Shown: piece by piece, positions 39,081-50,625 of the stretch
How positions within the stretch are numbered: position 1 is the stretch's first letter
Layout of the letters: each line of letters begins with the position of its first letter
Assembly: GCF_964355755.1 (NCBI RefSeq)
Contig: NC_092679.1
Location: 8,558,001-8,622,000 of the forward strand
Source of the DNA: Antedon mediterranea
Taxonomy: Eukaryota > Echinodermata > Crinoidea > Comatulida > Antedonidae
Reading direction: 5' to 3'
Length of the DNA: 64,000 bases
Translations under genes and position numbers: made by a program
The notes under the pieces: model-generated
Told to the model about the DNA's origin: nothing
The model's database searches: none
The model's input: only the letters and a program-made list of their open reading frames with translations

Positions 39081-41725
39081 GATAGATCAGCGAGAGAGAG
39101 ATAGATCAGCGAGAGAGAGAGATAGATTAGCAAGAGAGAGATAGATAGATCAGCGAGAGAGAGATAGATCAGCGAGAGAGAGAGAGAGAGAGAGAGATAG
39201 ATCAGCGAGAGAGAGAGAGATAGATCAGCGAGAGAGAGATAGATCAGCGAGAGAGAGATAGATCAGCGAGAGGGAGAGATAGATCAGCGAGAGAGATATA
39301 GATCAGCGAGAGAGAGATAGATCAGCGAGAGAGAGATAGATCAGCGAGAGAGAGATAGATCAGCGAGAGAGAGAGATAGATCAGCGAGAGAGAGAGATAG
39401 ATCAGCGAGAGAGAGAAAGATCAGCGAGAGAGAGATAGATCAGCGACAGAGAGATAGATCAGCGAGAGAGAGAGATAGATCAGCGAGAGAGAGAGAGAGA
39501 GAGGTCAGCGAGAGAAAGAGAGATAGATCAGCGAGAGAGAGATAGATCAGCGAGAGAGAGATAGATAGATAAGCGAGAGAGAGATAGATAGATCAGCGAG
39601 AGAGAGATAGATCAGCGAAAGAGAGATAGATAGATCAGCGAGAGAGAGATAAATCAGCGAGAGAGATAGATTAGCGAGAGAGAGAGATAGATAAGCGAGA
39701 GAGAGAAAGATCAGCGAGAGAGAGATAGATCAGCGAGAGAGAGATAGATCAGCGAGAGAGATAGATCAGCGAGAGAGAGAAATAGATCAGCGAGAGAGAG
39801 AGATCAGCGAGAAAGAGAGATAGATCAGCGAGACAGAGATAGATCAGCGAGAGAGAGATAGATCAGCGAGAGAGAGATAGATCAGCGAGAGAGAGATAGA
39901 TCAGCGAGAGAGAGAGAGAGAGATCAGCGAGAGAGAGAGAGAGAGATCAGCGAGAGAGAGAGAGAGATAGATCAGCGAGAGAGAGATAGATCAGCGAGAG
40001 AGAGAGATAGATCAGCGAGAGAGAGTGAGAGAGATAGATCAGCGAGAGAGAGATAGATCAGCGAGAGAGAGATAGATAGATCAGCGAGAGAGAGATAGAT
40101 AGATCAGCGAGAGAGAGATAGATCAGCGAGAGAGAGATAGATAGATCAGCGAGAGAGAGATAGGTCAGCGAGAGAGAGATAGATCAGCGAGAGAGATAGA
40201 TAGATCAGCGAGAGAGAGATAGATCAGCGAGAGAGAGAGAGAGAGATAGATCAGCGAGAGAGAGAGATAGATCAGCGAGAGAGAGATAGATCAGCGAGAG
40301 AGAGATAGATCAGCGAGAGGGAGAGATAGAACAGCGAGAGAGAGATAGATCAGCGAACGAGATAGACCAGCGAGAGAGAGATAGATCAGCGAGAGAGATA
40401 GATCAGCGAGAGAGAGAGATAGATCAGCGAGAGAGAGAGAGATAGATCAGCGAGAGAGAGAAAGATCAGCGAGAGAGAGATAGGTCAGCGACAGAGAGAT
40501 AGATCAGCGAGAGAGAGAGATAGATCAGCGAGAGAGATATAGATCAGCGAGAGAGAGATAGATCAGCGAGAGAGAGAGATAGATCAGCTAGAGAGAGAAA
40601 GATCAGCGAGAGAGAGATAGATCAGTGAGAGAGAGATAGATCAGCGAGAGAGAGATAGATTAGCGAGAGAGAGATAGATCAGCGAGAGAGAGAGAGAGAT
40701 AGATCAGAGAGAGAGAGAGATAGATCAGCGAGAGAGAGATAGATCAGCGAGAGAGAGAGATAGATTAGCAAGAGAGAGATAGATCAGCGAGGGAGAGATA
40801 GATCAGCGAGAGAGAGAGATCAGCGAGAGAGAGAGATAGATCAGCGAGAGAGAGATAGATCTGCGAGAGAGAGATAGATCAGCGAGAGAGAGATAGATAG
40901 ATCAGCGAGAGAGATAGATCAGCGAGAGAGATATAGATCAGCGAGAGAGAGATAGATCAGCGAGAGATAGATAGATCAGCGAGAGAGAGAGATAGATCAG
41001 CGAGAGCGAGATAGATTAGCGAGAGAGAGATAGATCAGCGAGAGAGAGATAGATCAGCGAGAGAGAGAGAGAGATAGATCAGCGAGAAAGAGATAGATCA
41101 CCGAGAGAGATAGATAGATCAGCCAGAGAGAGATAGATCAGCGAGAGAGAGAGAGAGATAGATCAGCGAAAGAGAGAGAGAGATAGATCAGCGAGAGAGA
41201 GATAGATCAGCGAGAGAGAGATAGATCAGCGAGAGGGAGAGATAGATCAGCGAGAGAGAGATAGATCAGCGAGAGAGAGATAGATCAGCGAGAGAGAGAT
41301 AGATCAGCGAGAGAGATAGATCAGCGAGAGAGAGATAGATCAGCGAGAGAGAGAAATAGATCAGCGAGAGAGAGAAAGATCAGCGAGAGAGAGATAGGTC
41401 AGCAACAGAGAGATAGATCAGCGAGAGAGAGATAGATCAGCGAGAGAGATATAGATCAGCGAGAGAGAGATAGATCAGCGAGAGAGAGATAGATCAGCGA
41501 GAGAGAGATAGATCAGCGAGAGAGAGAAAGATCAGCTAGAGAGAGATAGATCAGTGAGAGAGAGATAGATCAGTGAGAGAGAGATAGATTAGCGAGAGAG
41601 AGATAGATCAGCGAGAGAGAAAGAGATAGATCAGAGAGAGAGAGATAGATCAGCGAGAGAGAGATAGATCAGCGAGAGAGAGATAGATTAGCAAGAGAGA
41701 GATAGATCAGCGAGAGAGAGATAGA

Positions 41726-41756
<31 letters not shown>

Positions 41757-43099
41757 TCAGCGAGAGAGAGATAGATCATCGAGAGAGAGATAGATCAGCG
41801 AGAGAGAGATAGATAGATAAGCGAGAGAGAGATAGATAGATCAGCGAGAGAGAGATAGATCAGCGAAAGAGAGATAGATAGATCAGCGAGAGAGAGATAA
41901 ATCAGCGAGAGAGATAGATTAGCGAGAGAGAGAGATAGATAAGCGAGAGAGAGAAAGATCAGCGAGAGAGAGATAGATCAGCGAGAGAGAGATAGATCAG
42001 CGAGAGAGATAGATCAGCGAGAGAGAGAAATAGATCAGCGAGAGAGAGAAAGATAGATCAGCGAGAGAGAGATAGATCAGCGAGAGAGAGATAGATAAGC
42101 GAGAGAGAGATAGATTAGCGAGAGGGATAGATCAGCGAGAGAGAGATAGATCAGCGAGAGAGAGAGATCAGCGAGAAAGAGAGATAGATCAGCGAGACAG
42201 AGATAGATCAGCGAGAGAGAGATAGATCAGCGAGAGAGAGATAGATCAGCGAGAGAGAGATAGATCAGCGAGAGAGAGAGAGAGAGATCAGCGAGAGAGA
42301 GAGAGAGAGATAGATCAGCGAGAGAGAGATAGATCAGCGAGAGAGAGAGATAGATCAGCGAGAGAGAGTGAGAGAGATAGATCAGCGAGAGAGAGATAGA
42401 TCAGCGAGAGAGAGATAGATAGATCAGCGAGAGAGAGATAGATAGATCAGCGAGAGAGAGATAGATCAGCGAGAGAGAGATAGATAGATCAGCGAGAGAG
42501 AGATAGGTCAGCGAGAGAGAGATAGATCAGCGAGAGAGATAGATAGATCAGCGAGAGAGAGATAGATCAGCGAGAGAGAGAGAGAGAGATAGATCAGCGA
42601 GAGAGAGAGATAGATCAGCGAGAGAGAGATAGATCAGCGAGAGAGAGATAGGTCAGCGACAGAGAGATAGATCAGCGAGAGAGAGATAGATAGATCAGCG
42701 AGAGAGAGATAGATCAGCTAAAGAGAGATAGATAGATCAGCGAGAGAGAGATAGATCAGCGAGAGAGATAGATTAGCAACAGAGAGATAGATCAGCGAGA
42801 GAGAGATAGATCAGCGAGAGAGATATAGATCAGCGAGAGAGAGATAGATCAGCGAGAGAGAGATAGATCAGCGAGAGAGAGATAGATCAGCGAGAGAGAG
42901 AAAGATCAGCGAGAGAGAGATAGATCAGTGAGAGAGAGATAGATCAGTGAGAGAGAGATAGATTAGCGAGAGAGAGATAGATCAGCGAGAGAGAAAGAGA
43001 TAGATCAGAGAGAGAGAGATAGATCAGCGAGAGAGAGATAGATCAGCGAGAGAGAGATAGATTAGCAAGAGAGAGATAGATCAGCGAGAGAGAGATAGA

Positions 43100-43132
<33 letters not shown>

Positions 43133-46100
43133 TCAGCGAGAGAGAGATAGATCATCGAGAGAGAGATAGATCAGCGAGAGAGAGATAGATAGATAAGCGA
43201 GAGAGAGATAGATAGATCAGCGAGAGAGAGATAGATCAGCGAAAGAGAGATAGATAGATCAGCGAGAGAGAGATAAATCAGCGAGAGAGATAGATTAGCG
43301 AGAGAGAGAGATAGATAAGCGAGAGAGAGAAAGATCAGCGAGAGAGAGATAGATCAGCGAGAGAGAGATAGATCAGCGAGAGAGATAGATCAGCGAGAGA
43401 GAGAAATAGATCAGCGAGAGAGAGAAAGATAGATCAGCGAGAGAGAGATAGATCAGCGAGAGAGAGATAGATAAGCGAGAGAGAGATAGATTAGCGAGAG
43501 GGATAGATCAGCGAGAGAGAGATAGATCAGCGAGAGAGAGAGATCAGCGAGAAAGAGAGATAGATCAGCGAGACAGAGATAGATCAGCGAGAGAGAGATA
43601 GATCAGCGAGAGAGAGATAGATCAGCGAGAGAGAGATAGATCAGCGAGAGAGAGAGAGAGAGATCAGCGAGAGAGAGAGAGAGAGATAGATCAGCGAGAG
43701 AGAGATAGATCAGCGAGAGAGAGAGATAGATCAGCGAGAGAGAGTGAGAGAGATAGATCAGCGAGAGAGAGATAGATCAGCGAGAGAGAGAGAGATAGAT
43801 CAGCGAGAGAGAGATAGATAGATCAGCGAGAGAGAGATAGATCAGCGAGAGAGAGATAGATAGATCAGCGAGAGAGAGATAGGTCAGCGAGAGAGAGATA
43901 GATCAGCGAGAGAGATAGATAGATCAGCGAGAGAGAGATAGATCAGCGAGAGAGAGAGAGAGAGATAGATCAGCGAGAGAGAGAGAGATAGATCAGCGAG
44001 AGAGAGATAGATCAGCGAGAGAGAGATAGGTCAGCGACAGAGAGATAGATCAGCGAGAGAGAGATAGATAGATCAGCGAGAGAGAGATAGATCAGCTAAA
44101 GAGAGATAGATAGATCAGCGAGAGAGAGATAGATCAGCGAGAGAGATAGATTAGCGAGAGAGAGATAGATCAGCGAGAGAGAGATAGATAGATCAGCGAG
44201 AGAGAGATAGATCAGCGAGAGAGAGATAGATCAGCGAGAGAGAGATAGATCAGCGAGAGAGAGATAGATCAGCGAGAGAGAGATAGATCAGCGAGAGAGA
44301 GATAGATCAGCGAGAGAGAGAGATAGATCAGCGAGATAGAGAAAGATCAGCGAGAGAGAGATAGATCAGCGACAGAGAGATAGATCAGCGAGAGAGAGAT
44401 AGATCAGCGAGAGAGATATAGATCAGCGAGAGAGAGAGAGATAGATCAGCGAGAGCGAGATAGATTAGCGAGAGAGAGATAGATCAGCGAGAGAGAGAGA
44501 TAGATAAGCGAGAGAGAAAGAGAGATAGATCAGCGAGAAAGAGATAGATCAGCGAGAGAGATAGATAGATCAGCGAGAGAGAGAAAAAGAGATAGATCAG
44601 CGAGAGAGAGGGAGAGAGATAGATCAGCGAGAGAGAGAGAGATAGATCAGCGAGAGAGAGATAGATCAGCGAGAGGGAGAGATAGATCAGCGAGAGAGAT
44701 AGATCAGCGAGAGGGAGATAGATCAGCGAGAGAGAGATAGCTCAGCGAGAGAGAGAGAGATAGATCAACGAGAGAGAGAGATAGATCAGCGAGAGAGAGA
44801 GAGATCAGCGAGAGAGAGACAGATCAGCGAGAGAGAGATAGATCAGCGAGAGAGAGATAGATAGATCAGCGAGAGAGAGATAGATCAGCGAGAGAGATAT
44901 AGATCAGCGAGAGAGAGATAGATCAGCGAGAGATAGATAGATAAGCGAGAGAGAGATAGATCAGCAAGAGAGAGATAGATCAGCGAGAGAGAGAGATAGA
45001 TCAGCGAGAGCGAGATAGATTAGCGAGAGAGAGATAGATCAGCGAGAGAAAGATAGATCAGCGAGAAAGAGATAGATCAGCGAGAGAGATAGATAGATCA
45101 GCGAGAAAGAGATAGATCAGCGAGAGAGAGAGAGAGATAGATCAGCGAGAGAGAGAGAGATAGATCAGCGAGAGAGAGATAGATCAGCGAGAGAGAGATA
45201 GATCAGCGAGAGGGAGAGATAGATCAGCGAGAGAGATATAGATCAGCGAGAGAGAGATAGATCAGCGAGAGAGAGAGATAGATCAGCGAGAGAGAGATAG
45301 ATCAGCGAGAGAGAGAGATAAATCAGCGAGAGAGAGAGAGAGATAGATCAGCGAGAATGAGAAAGATCAGCGAGAGAGAGAGATAGATCAGCGACAGAGA
45401 GATAGATCAGCGAGAGAGAGATAGATCAGCGAGAGAGAGAGATCAGCGAGAGAGAGATAGATCAGCGAGAGAGATAGATTAGCGAGAGAGAGATAGATAG
45501 ATGAGCGAGAGAGAGATAGATCAGCGAGAGAGAGATAGATCAGCGAGAGAGAGATAGATCAGCGAGAGAGAGATAGATAGATCAGCGAGAGAGATAGATA
45601 GATCAGCGAGAGAGAGATAGATAGATCAGCAAGAGAGAGATAGATGAGCGAGAGAGATAGATCAGCGAGAGAGATAGATAGATCAGCGAGAGAGAGAGAT
45701 AGATCAGCGAGAGAGAGAGAGAGAGATAGATAAGCGAGAGAGAGAGATAGATCAGCGAGAGAGAGATAGATCAGCGAGAGAGAGATAGATCAGCGAGAGG
45801 GAGAGATAGATCAGCGAGAGAGAGAGAGATAGATCAGCGAGAGAGATAGATCAGCGAGAGAGAGATAGATCAGCGAGAGAGAAAGATAGATCAGCGGGGG
45901 AGAGATAGATCAGCGAGAGAGAGATAGATCAGCGAGAGAGATAGATCAGCGAGAGAGAGATAGATCAGCGAGAGAGAGAGAGAGATGGATCAGTGAGAGA
46001 GAGAGATAGATCAGCGAGATAGAGAAAGATCTGCGAGAGAGAGATTGATCAGCGACAGAGAGATAGATCAGCGAAAGAGAGATAGATCAGCGAGAGAGAT

Positions 46101-46170
46101 ATAGATCAGCGAGAGAGAGATAGATCAGCGAGAGAGAGATAGATCAGCGAGAGAGAGAAAGATCAGCGAG

Positions 46171-46206
46171 CATTAGGAGAACGAGCCCTATTTAGCGTGA
46201 GCTTTT
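46171..46206 (+). repeat. Left terminal inverted repeat of the 3.9-kb element
   Basis: 36 bp beginning CATTAGGAGAACGAGCCC and ending GTGAGCTTTT. It matches the complement of 50,048-50,083 at 34 of 36 positions. The differences are G for A at position 9 and G for A at position 25. Confidence 0.85.
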
Positions 46207-47261
46207 GCCTCTGGCATCTTACTTGTTTATTTTTGCCTAAAGCCAGTCATTAATGTCTTAGGCAATTAATAAATCACGTAACACCTTGTTCATCTTCCAG
46301 GCTCAGCCTTCCTTGCTTCTGATTGGCTGCAATGCACAGCCTATTTTGGAATTGGTCACTCATTGTATTTAGAAACCACCATTATACCATGGGTAAATTT
46401 TTTGCACACAAAATTAAAGAATGCAAGTGGCCTTGTGGTTAGCAAGGTCAGTTCTAATCTAACAGCAGGGAGCCAAAGAATGAACTGTAGAGATGAGTTT
46501 AAATTAAAAATTTGTGTTTTGTGCACCCAGACTAAAATCGCTGGAAAAGCAAAAACTTTTGTTTTGAAATTAAAACTATATTTATAAACTATTTCATGTT
46601 CTTCAGCTGAGATCTCAAAATGATCTCTATGGATTTGCCACCCCTCTAATGTTAAATATATAGGCCTATAATAAATAGTACAGTAATACTATTTCAAATT
46701 ATAAGCAAACAATTAAATACTGTATTTTATAATCATATTTTATATAATAGTTACTTTATGTCTCAATTATAAACCCCTTTTCTTGAGTATACCCCAATTG
46801 TATGCACATTTATGGAGGAAATATATATTTATGTTTTTCTCAATACATAATAGTTCAGTTTTTTTTTCACATTAATGTGACATTTGTTTGTCTAAGTTGT
46901 GTGAAGTAATGATACCAAAAATGTTAACTCTTAATTTGTAACTCCTGAATTGTAATCAATAGATTAGGTCTAAGTAAATATTAAAAAATGGTTGTTAATG
47001 TTACAGATGGAACATTTTTGTTATAGGCCAGGATATCATTATTTTAACGATTAACTAAAAAATCAGATACTGTAATTAATACACTGAATAAAATCTTTAT
47101 GTGCATGTTATATATTTATTTTAATTTGAAAATTAACAATTGCCATGTAAACATATATTATGGGCCTAATTTGAATTAAATTTTATAGAGTATAATTATA
47201 TTCTTAAAAAATTCCTGTCCATTAAAAAACAAGGCCAACAGCCATTAAGTCGCGTGCTACA
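46207..47261. other. Left interior of the element, no gene recognised
   Basis: AT-rich sequence with no frame I can support. A 74-codon frame at 46,363-46,587 begins at TTG and has no recognisable motif. ATTGG (inverted CCAAT) occurs near 46,321, and TATAGGCCTATAATA, a motif common in marine invertebrate DNA, near 46,661. I see nothing else. Confidence 0.6.
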
Positions 47262-47326
47262 ATGCATAGTGATACCGGACCGACCGACAGACAGACTGAC
47301 AGACCGACCGACATAGTGAACTACTG
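47262..47326 (+). repeat. GACC/GACA-rich block, copy A
   Basis: ATGCATAGTGATACCGGACC, then a run of (GACC)/(GACA) tetranucleotides, then GACATAGTGAACTA. A near copy starts at 47,874. The block reads as a unit: a fixed 17-bp head, a variable tetranucleotide run and a fixed 14-bp tail. Head and tail share ATAGTGA. It may be the end of another dispersed repeat nested in this element. Confidence 0.8.
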
Positions 47327-47873
47327 AACATGTGTAAAAATGTTGAAATGTTTAAAAACATTTATATTTTTTTAATTTACACGTGCGTAGCCTGTCACTT
47401 TTGACGTGCTCATATAACGTAATTTCTAGTTGAAAAGTAAGTCAAGAAAACAGAAATCGGGCAAAAAGAGTGCGCAATAACATTTAACGCGCAGTGCGCG
47501 CTCAAAAATCTGCGCACTCATGGCAATTTTGTAAACGCTTAAAATTGCCTGAAACGTACTCTTATTTCATCGAAAATAAATTTTGAAAATTTTAAGCGCG
47601 CGTACGCATGCGTTACATGCGCTACGCACGTAATTGTATTGCCATGATTTATGCCCTGAAATTTATGAGTACCAAATTTTATTTAATTGTGATTCATGGT
47701 TGTGAAGATATGATTACAAACGTGATTTCGTTAAATCGTGCGTAGACCGTGTAATTTTTTATTGCGCACCGTGAAAACATAACCACATCGATTCCTGGCC
47801 ATAAGGAATATACTGTGAAAAATTGACTTAGCTAGATTAAACTGATATCAAGATAAGGTCAGAAAGCGATAAC
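47327..47873. other. Spacer rich in GCGC/CGCAC motifs
   Basis: No gene seen. It contains many GCGCAC, GCGTAG and ACGTAA motifs and, at 47,596-47,613, an 18-nt stretch of strictly alternating purine and pyrimidine (GCGCGCGTACGCATGCGT), the type of sequence that can adopt Z-DNA. This stretch lies between the two GACC/GACA-rich blocks, so the three may belong to one nested repeat of about 680 bp. Confidence 0.6.
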
Positions 47874-47938
47874 ATGCATAGTGATACCGGACCGACAGAC
47901 AGACAGACCGACAGACCGACCGACATAGTGAACTATAG
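47874..47938 (+). repeat. GACC/GACA-rich block, copy B
   Basis: A direct copy of 47,262-47,326, 612 bp downstream, with the same head (ATGCATAGTGATACCGGACC) and tail (GACATAGTGAACTA) and a slightly different tetranucleotide order. The sequence before the two copies is different, so only the block is repeated. Confidence 0.8.
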
Positions 47939-48101
47939 ATATATAAAAATGTGAACCTGCATAATGCGATAAAGTATTGTTGGCACATATATTAAATCCC
48001 GTCACAGTATATCTTGTATCCTTTAACATTTGGAATGAGTTGGTGCATGGTAAGATATAGGAATATGGATTATGAAGGGGATGAAAAAATGTGAAAAAGA
48101 T

Positions 48102-48725
48102 AGCACAATTTCTCAAATAGGTATACCGTACGTACAATTTCTCAAAGAAGTAGCACAACTTTCGGAATGGATTGCACAATTTCTCAAAGAGGTAGCACAA
48201 TTTCCCGAATGGTTAGCACAATGTCTCAAAGAGGTAGCACAATTTCCCAAATGGTTAGCACAATTTCTCAAAGAGGTAGCACAATTTCCCGAATGGTTAG
48301 CACAATTTCTCAAAGAGGTAGCACAAAATCTCCCGAATAATGGCGGATTGCATAATTTCTCAAAGAGGTAGCACAATTTCCGGAATGGTTAGCACAATTT
48401 CTCAAAGAGGTAGCACAATTTCCCGAATGGGTAGCACAATTTCCCGAATGGTTAGCACAATTTCTCAAAGAGGTAGCACAATTTCCCGAATGGGTAGCAC
48501 AATTTCCCGAATGGTTAGCACAATTTCTCAAAGAGGTAGCACAATTTCCCGAATGGGTAGCACAATTTCTCAAAGAGGTAGCACAATTTCCCGAATGGTT
48601 AGCACAATTATTTCTCAAAAAGGTAGCACAATTTCCTGAATGTTGCATATTGCACAATTTCTCAAAGAGGAGCACAATTTTTTTAATGGATTGCACACTT
48701 TCTCAAATGTAGGTAGCACAATATT
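48102..48725 (+). repeat. 21-bp minisatellite, two alternating monomer types
   Basis: About 29 monomers of 21 bp. Type A is GCACAATTTCTCAAAGAGGTA and type B is GCACAATTTCCCGAATGGTTA (or ...GGGTA). In the left part A and B alternate to make a 42-bp dimer. From about 48,400 an A-B-B trimer pattern appears. The end monomers are diverged. Because 21 is a multiple of three, several frames on both strands stay open (plus-strand heptads such as KEVAQFP, minus-strand SLRNCAN). These are a consequence of the period, not evidence of a protein. Confidence 0.95.
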
Positions 48726-50021
48726 TCGTGATTGTATGACCACAATTGTACTGGGAAGGTTTTAAACTATATTTAAAAAAATCACAGTGTGCAGAGGTTA
48801 GAGGGGTTGGAGGCTTAGTGATTTGCTGGGGTTAGTATCAATGACCACATGAGTAATGTGAACTGGGGGTATGTTTTAACTGCATTTGAAAACCGTCATA
48901 GAGCCGGGGTTTGCAATAGAATTTGTACCAGGAAGTTTAACATTATAAGTTAAAAAATCCCCGAGTGCGGGTGTGTGTTGGGGAGGTGGGTGCATTTTAG
49001 GGCATCTGGATAATGAGTTATCAAATGATCGGGAATGTACTGTGAAGTTTTAAAACTACATAGGAAACCCGCCCGGGCGTGTATAATTGCTAGTCATCAA
49101 TGTTTTAAAATACTAGCTAGAGTGCTAAAGTGAACATAATGTATGTAGGCCTATGTGCAGTTTTCTTAGAATAACATAAACAACTAAAATGAGGCATAAT
49201 CCTTCTATTATAATATCGTATAACATCAACTTGTTATTACACAATAAAAAGGATTGTTATTTATATGGGTTTCGTTTATGTTTATTAACATTCATTCAAT
49301 TACATTTTTTTAAATAAAAAGATTTATTTTTTAGATTGTTTAGTATTATTAATTAATTCATATATCTGGTCCTATATACTAATATAGCGCAAACACTTTT
49401 TGGGAAGCGTATGGGTACCACCCCCTACGGCTACATTATTTTATTTGAATTTCCCGCTCATATTCTCAAAAATTGTAGGCCTACCTATACCAGGGAGTTG
49501 TTATTCCCTGCCTATACCTCAGCCCGAGTCTGATGTGATGGTGTACCTCTTGACATTCCTACCAAATCCCATCGCACCATCCCAGTTTATTTCAGAATCA
49601 ATTTGTAGTAGGCTATGTATTTCATTGGTAAATTAATAAAATTAAAATTATTCAAATGTAATTGGTTGATCGCTTGACTACTCAATCTAAGGTTGAACTT
49701 TGTAGCTCCCCATACAATGTTGTTAAAAATTAATGTACAAAATCGAAAAGGAAACATGGAAATAAAGGCTTACTTAAATGATTATAAGGCGTGAAAAGGC
49801 TATTATATAAATATTCATTTATTTCATGAAATCAAACTATTACCTAATCATTAAAACATGCTGTAACTGAAACCTGATGCTGTCGGTGATTGGCTGTTGG
49901 CAAACAAAGTGGGCTTGGCCTCTTTTAGTACCCAGATACTTTCCTGCATGATTGATGGCCACTGTTCTGTTAATTACCCATCAACAAGACTGATCAGGGT
50001 CAAAACAATTACAGGCAATTA
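48726..50021. other. Right interior of the element, no gene recognised
   Basis: AT-rich DNA with TAGGCCTA motifs near 49,149 and 49,477 and ATTGG near 49,893. A 78-codon frame at 49,400-49,636 has no motif I recognise. No promoter, RNA gene or transposase fragment is visible. Confidence 0.55.
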
Positions 50022-50048
50022 TAGTACCCCGGGTTAGCCGGGGTACTA
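50022..50048. other. Perfect 11-bp hairpin at the right end
   Basis: TAGTACCCCGG, loop GTTAG, then CCGGGGTACTA. The stem is perfect and directly abuts the right terminal inverted repeat. There is no equivalent at the left end, so it is an asymmetric feature of the element. Confidence 0.9.
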
Positions 50049-50083
50049 AAAGCTCACGTTAAATAGGGCTCGTTTTCCTAATG
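50048..50083 (-). repeat. Right terminal inverted repeat of the 3.9-kb element
   Basis: 36 bp ending CGTTTTCCTAATG, the inverted partner of 46,171-46,206 with two mismatches. GA satellite resumes at the next base. Confidence 0.85.
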
Positions 50084-50321
50084 AGAGAGATAGATCAGCG
50101 AGAGAGATAGATCAGCGAGAGAGAGAGAGAGATAGATCAGCGAGAGAGAGAGAGATAGATCAGCGAGAGAGAGAGATAGATCAGCGAGAGAGAGATAGAT
50201 TAGCGAGAGAGAGATAGATCAGCGAGAGAGAGATAGATCAGCGAGAGAGAGATAGATCAGCGAGAGAGAGAGATAGATCAGCGAGAGAGAGATAGATCAG
50301 CGAGAGAGAAAGAGAGATAGA

Positions 50322-50352
<31 letters not shown>

Positions 50353-50360
50353 TATACATC

Positions 50361-50391
<31 letters not shown>

Positions 50392-50466
50392 TACATCTGC
50401 GAGAGAGAGAGAGAGAGAGATAGATCAGAGAGAGAGAGAGAGAGATCAGCGAGAGAGAGATAGATC

Positions 50467-50521
<55 letters not shown>

Positions 50522-50576
50522 AGGGAGAGAGAGAGATCAGCGAGAGAGAGATAGATCAGGTAGAGAGAGATAGATC

Positions 50577-50625
<49 letters not shown>

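Larger units (their letters stand above)
30270..46170 (+). repeat. Purine-rich GA/TAGATCAGCGA satellite, block 2
   Basis: A continuation of the same satellite in the same orientation. It holds island copies 3 and 4 and several nested duplications. Blocks marked by GAGACAGAGATAGATC recur near 35,722, 39,832, 42,194 and 43,571. A 560-bp unit is tandemly repeated at 37,961-39,080. It ends abruptly at the left terminal repeat of the 3.9-kb element, and the interrupted pattern resumes at 50,084. I see no gene in it. Confidence 0.97.
46171..50083. mobile_element. 3.9-kb element with 36-bp terminal inverted repeats
   Basis: AT-rich unique DNA interrupts the GA satellite. Its two ends are inverted copies of each other over 36 bp with two mismatches, starting CATTAGGA at the left and ending in the complement TCCTAATG at the right. 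This is the structure of a cut-and-paste DNA transposon. No long reading frame and no recognisable transposase is present, so it would be non-autonomous. It contains a 21-bp minisatellite, a duplicated GACC/GACA-rich block and an 11-bp-stem hairpin next to the right end. A target duplication cannot be read with certainty because the flanks are GA repeats: left ...GCGAG, right AGAGAG... A sister repeat near 54,224-54,255 gives the empty site and suggests no duplication, or one of at most 2 bp. I cannot assign the superfamily. Confidence 0.75.

Noticed and set aside
46363-46587. 74-codon frame near the left end of the 3.9-kb element
   Set aside because: It begins at TTG, has no recognisable domain, and lies in AT-rich non-coding-like DNA.
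48072-48696. Open frames of 87-128 codons on both strands with heptad-like repeats
   Set aside because: All come from a 21-bp minisatellite whose period is a multiple of three. Several frames on both strands are open at once.
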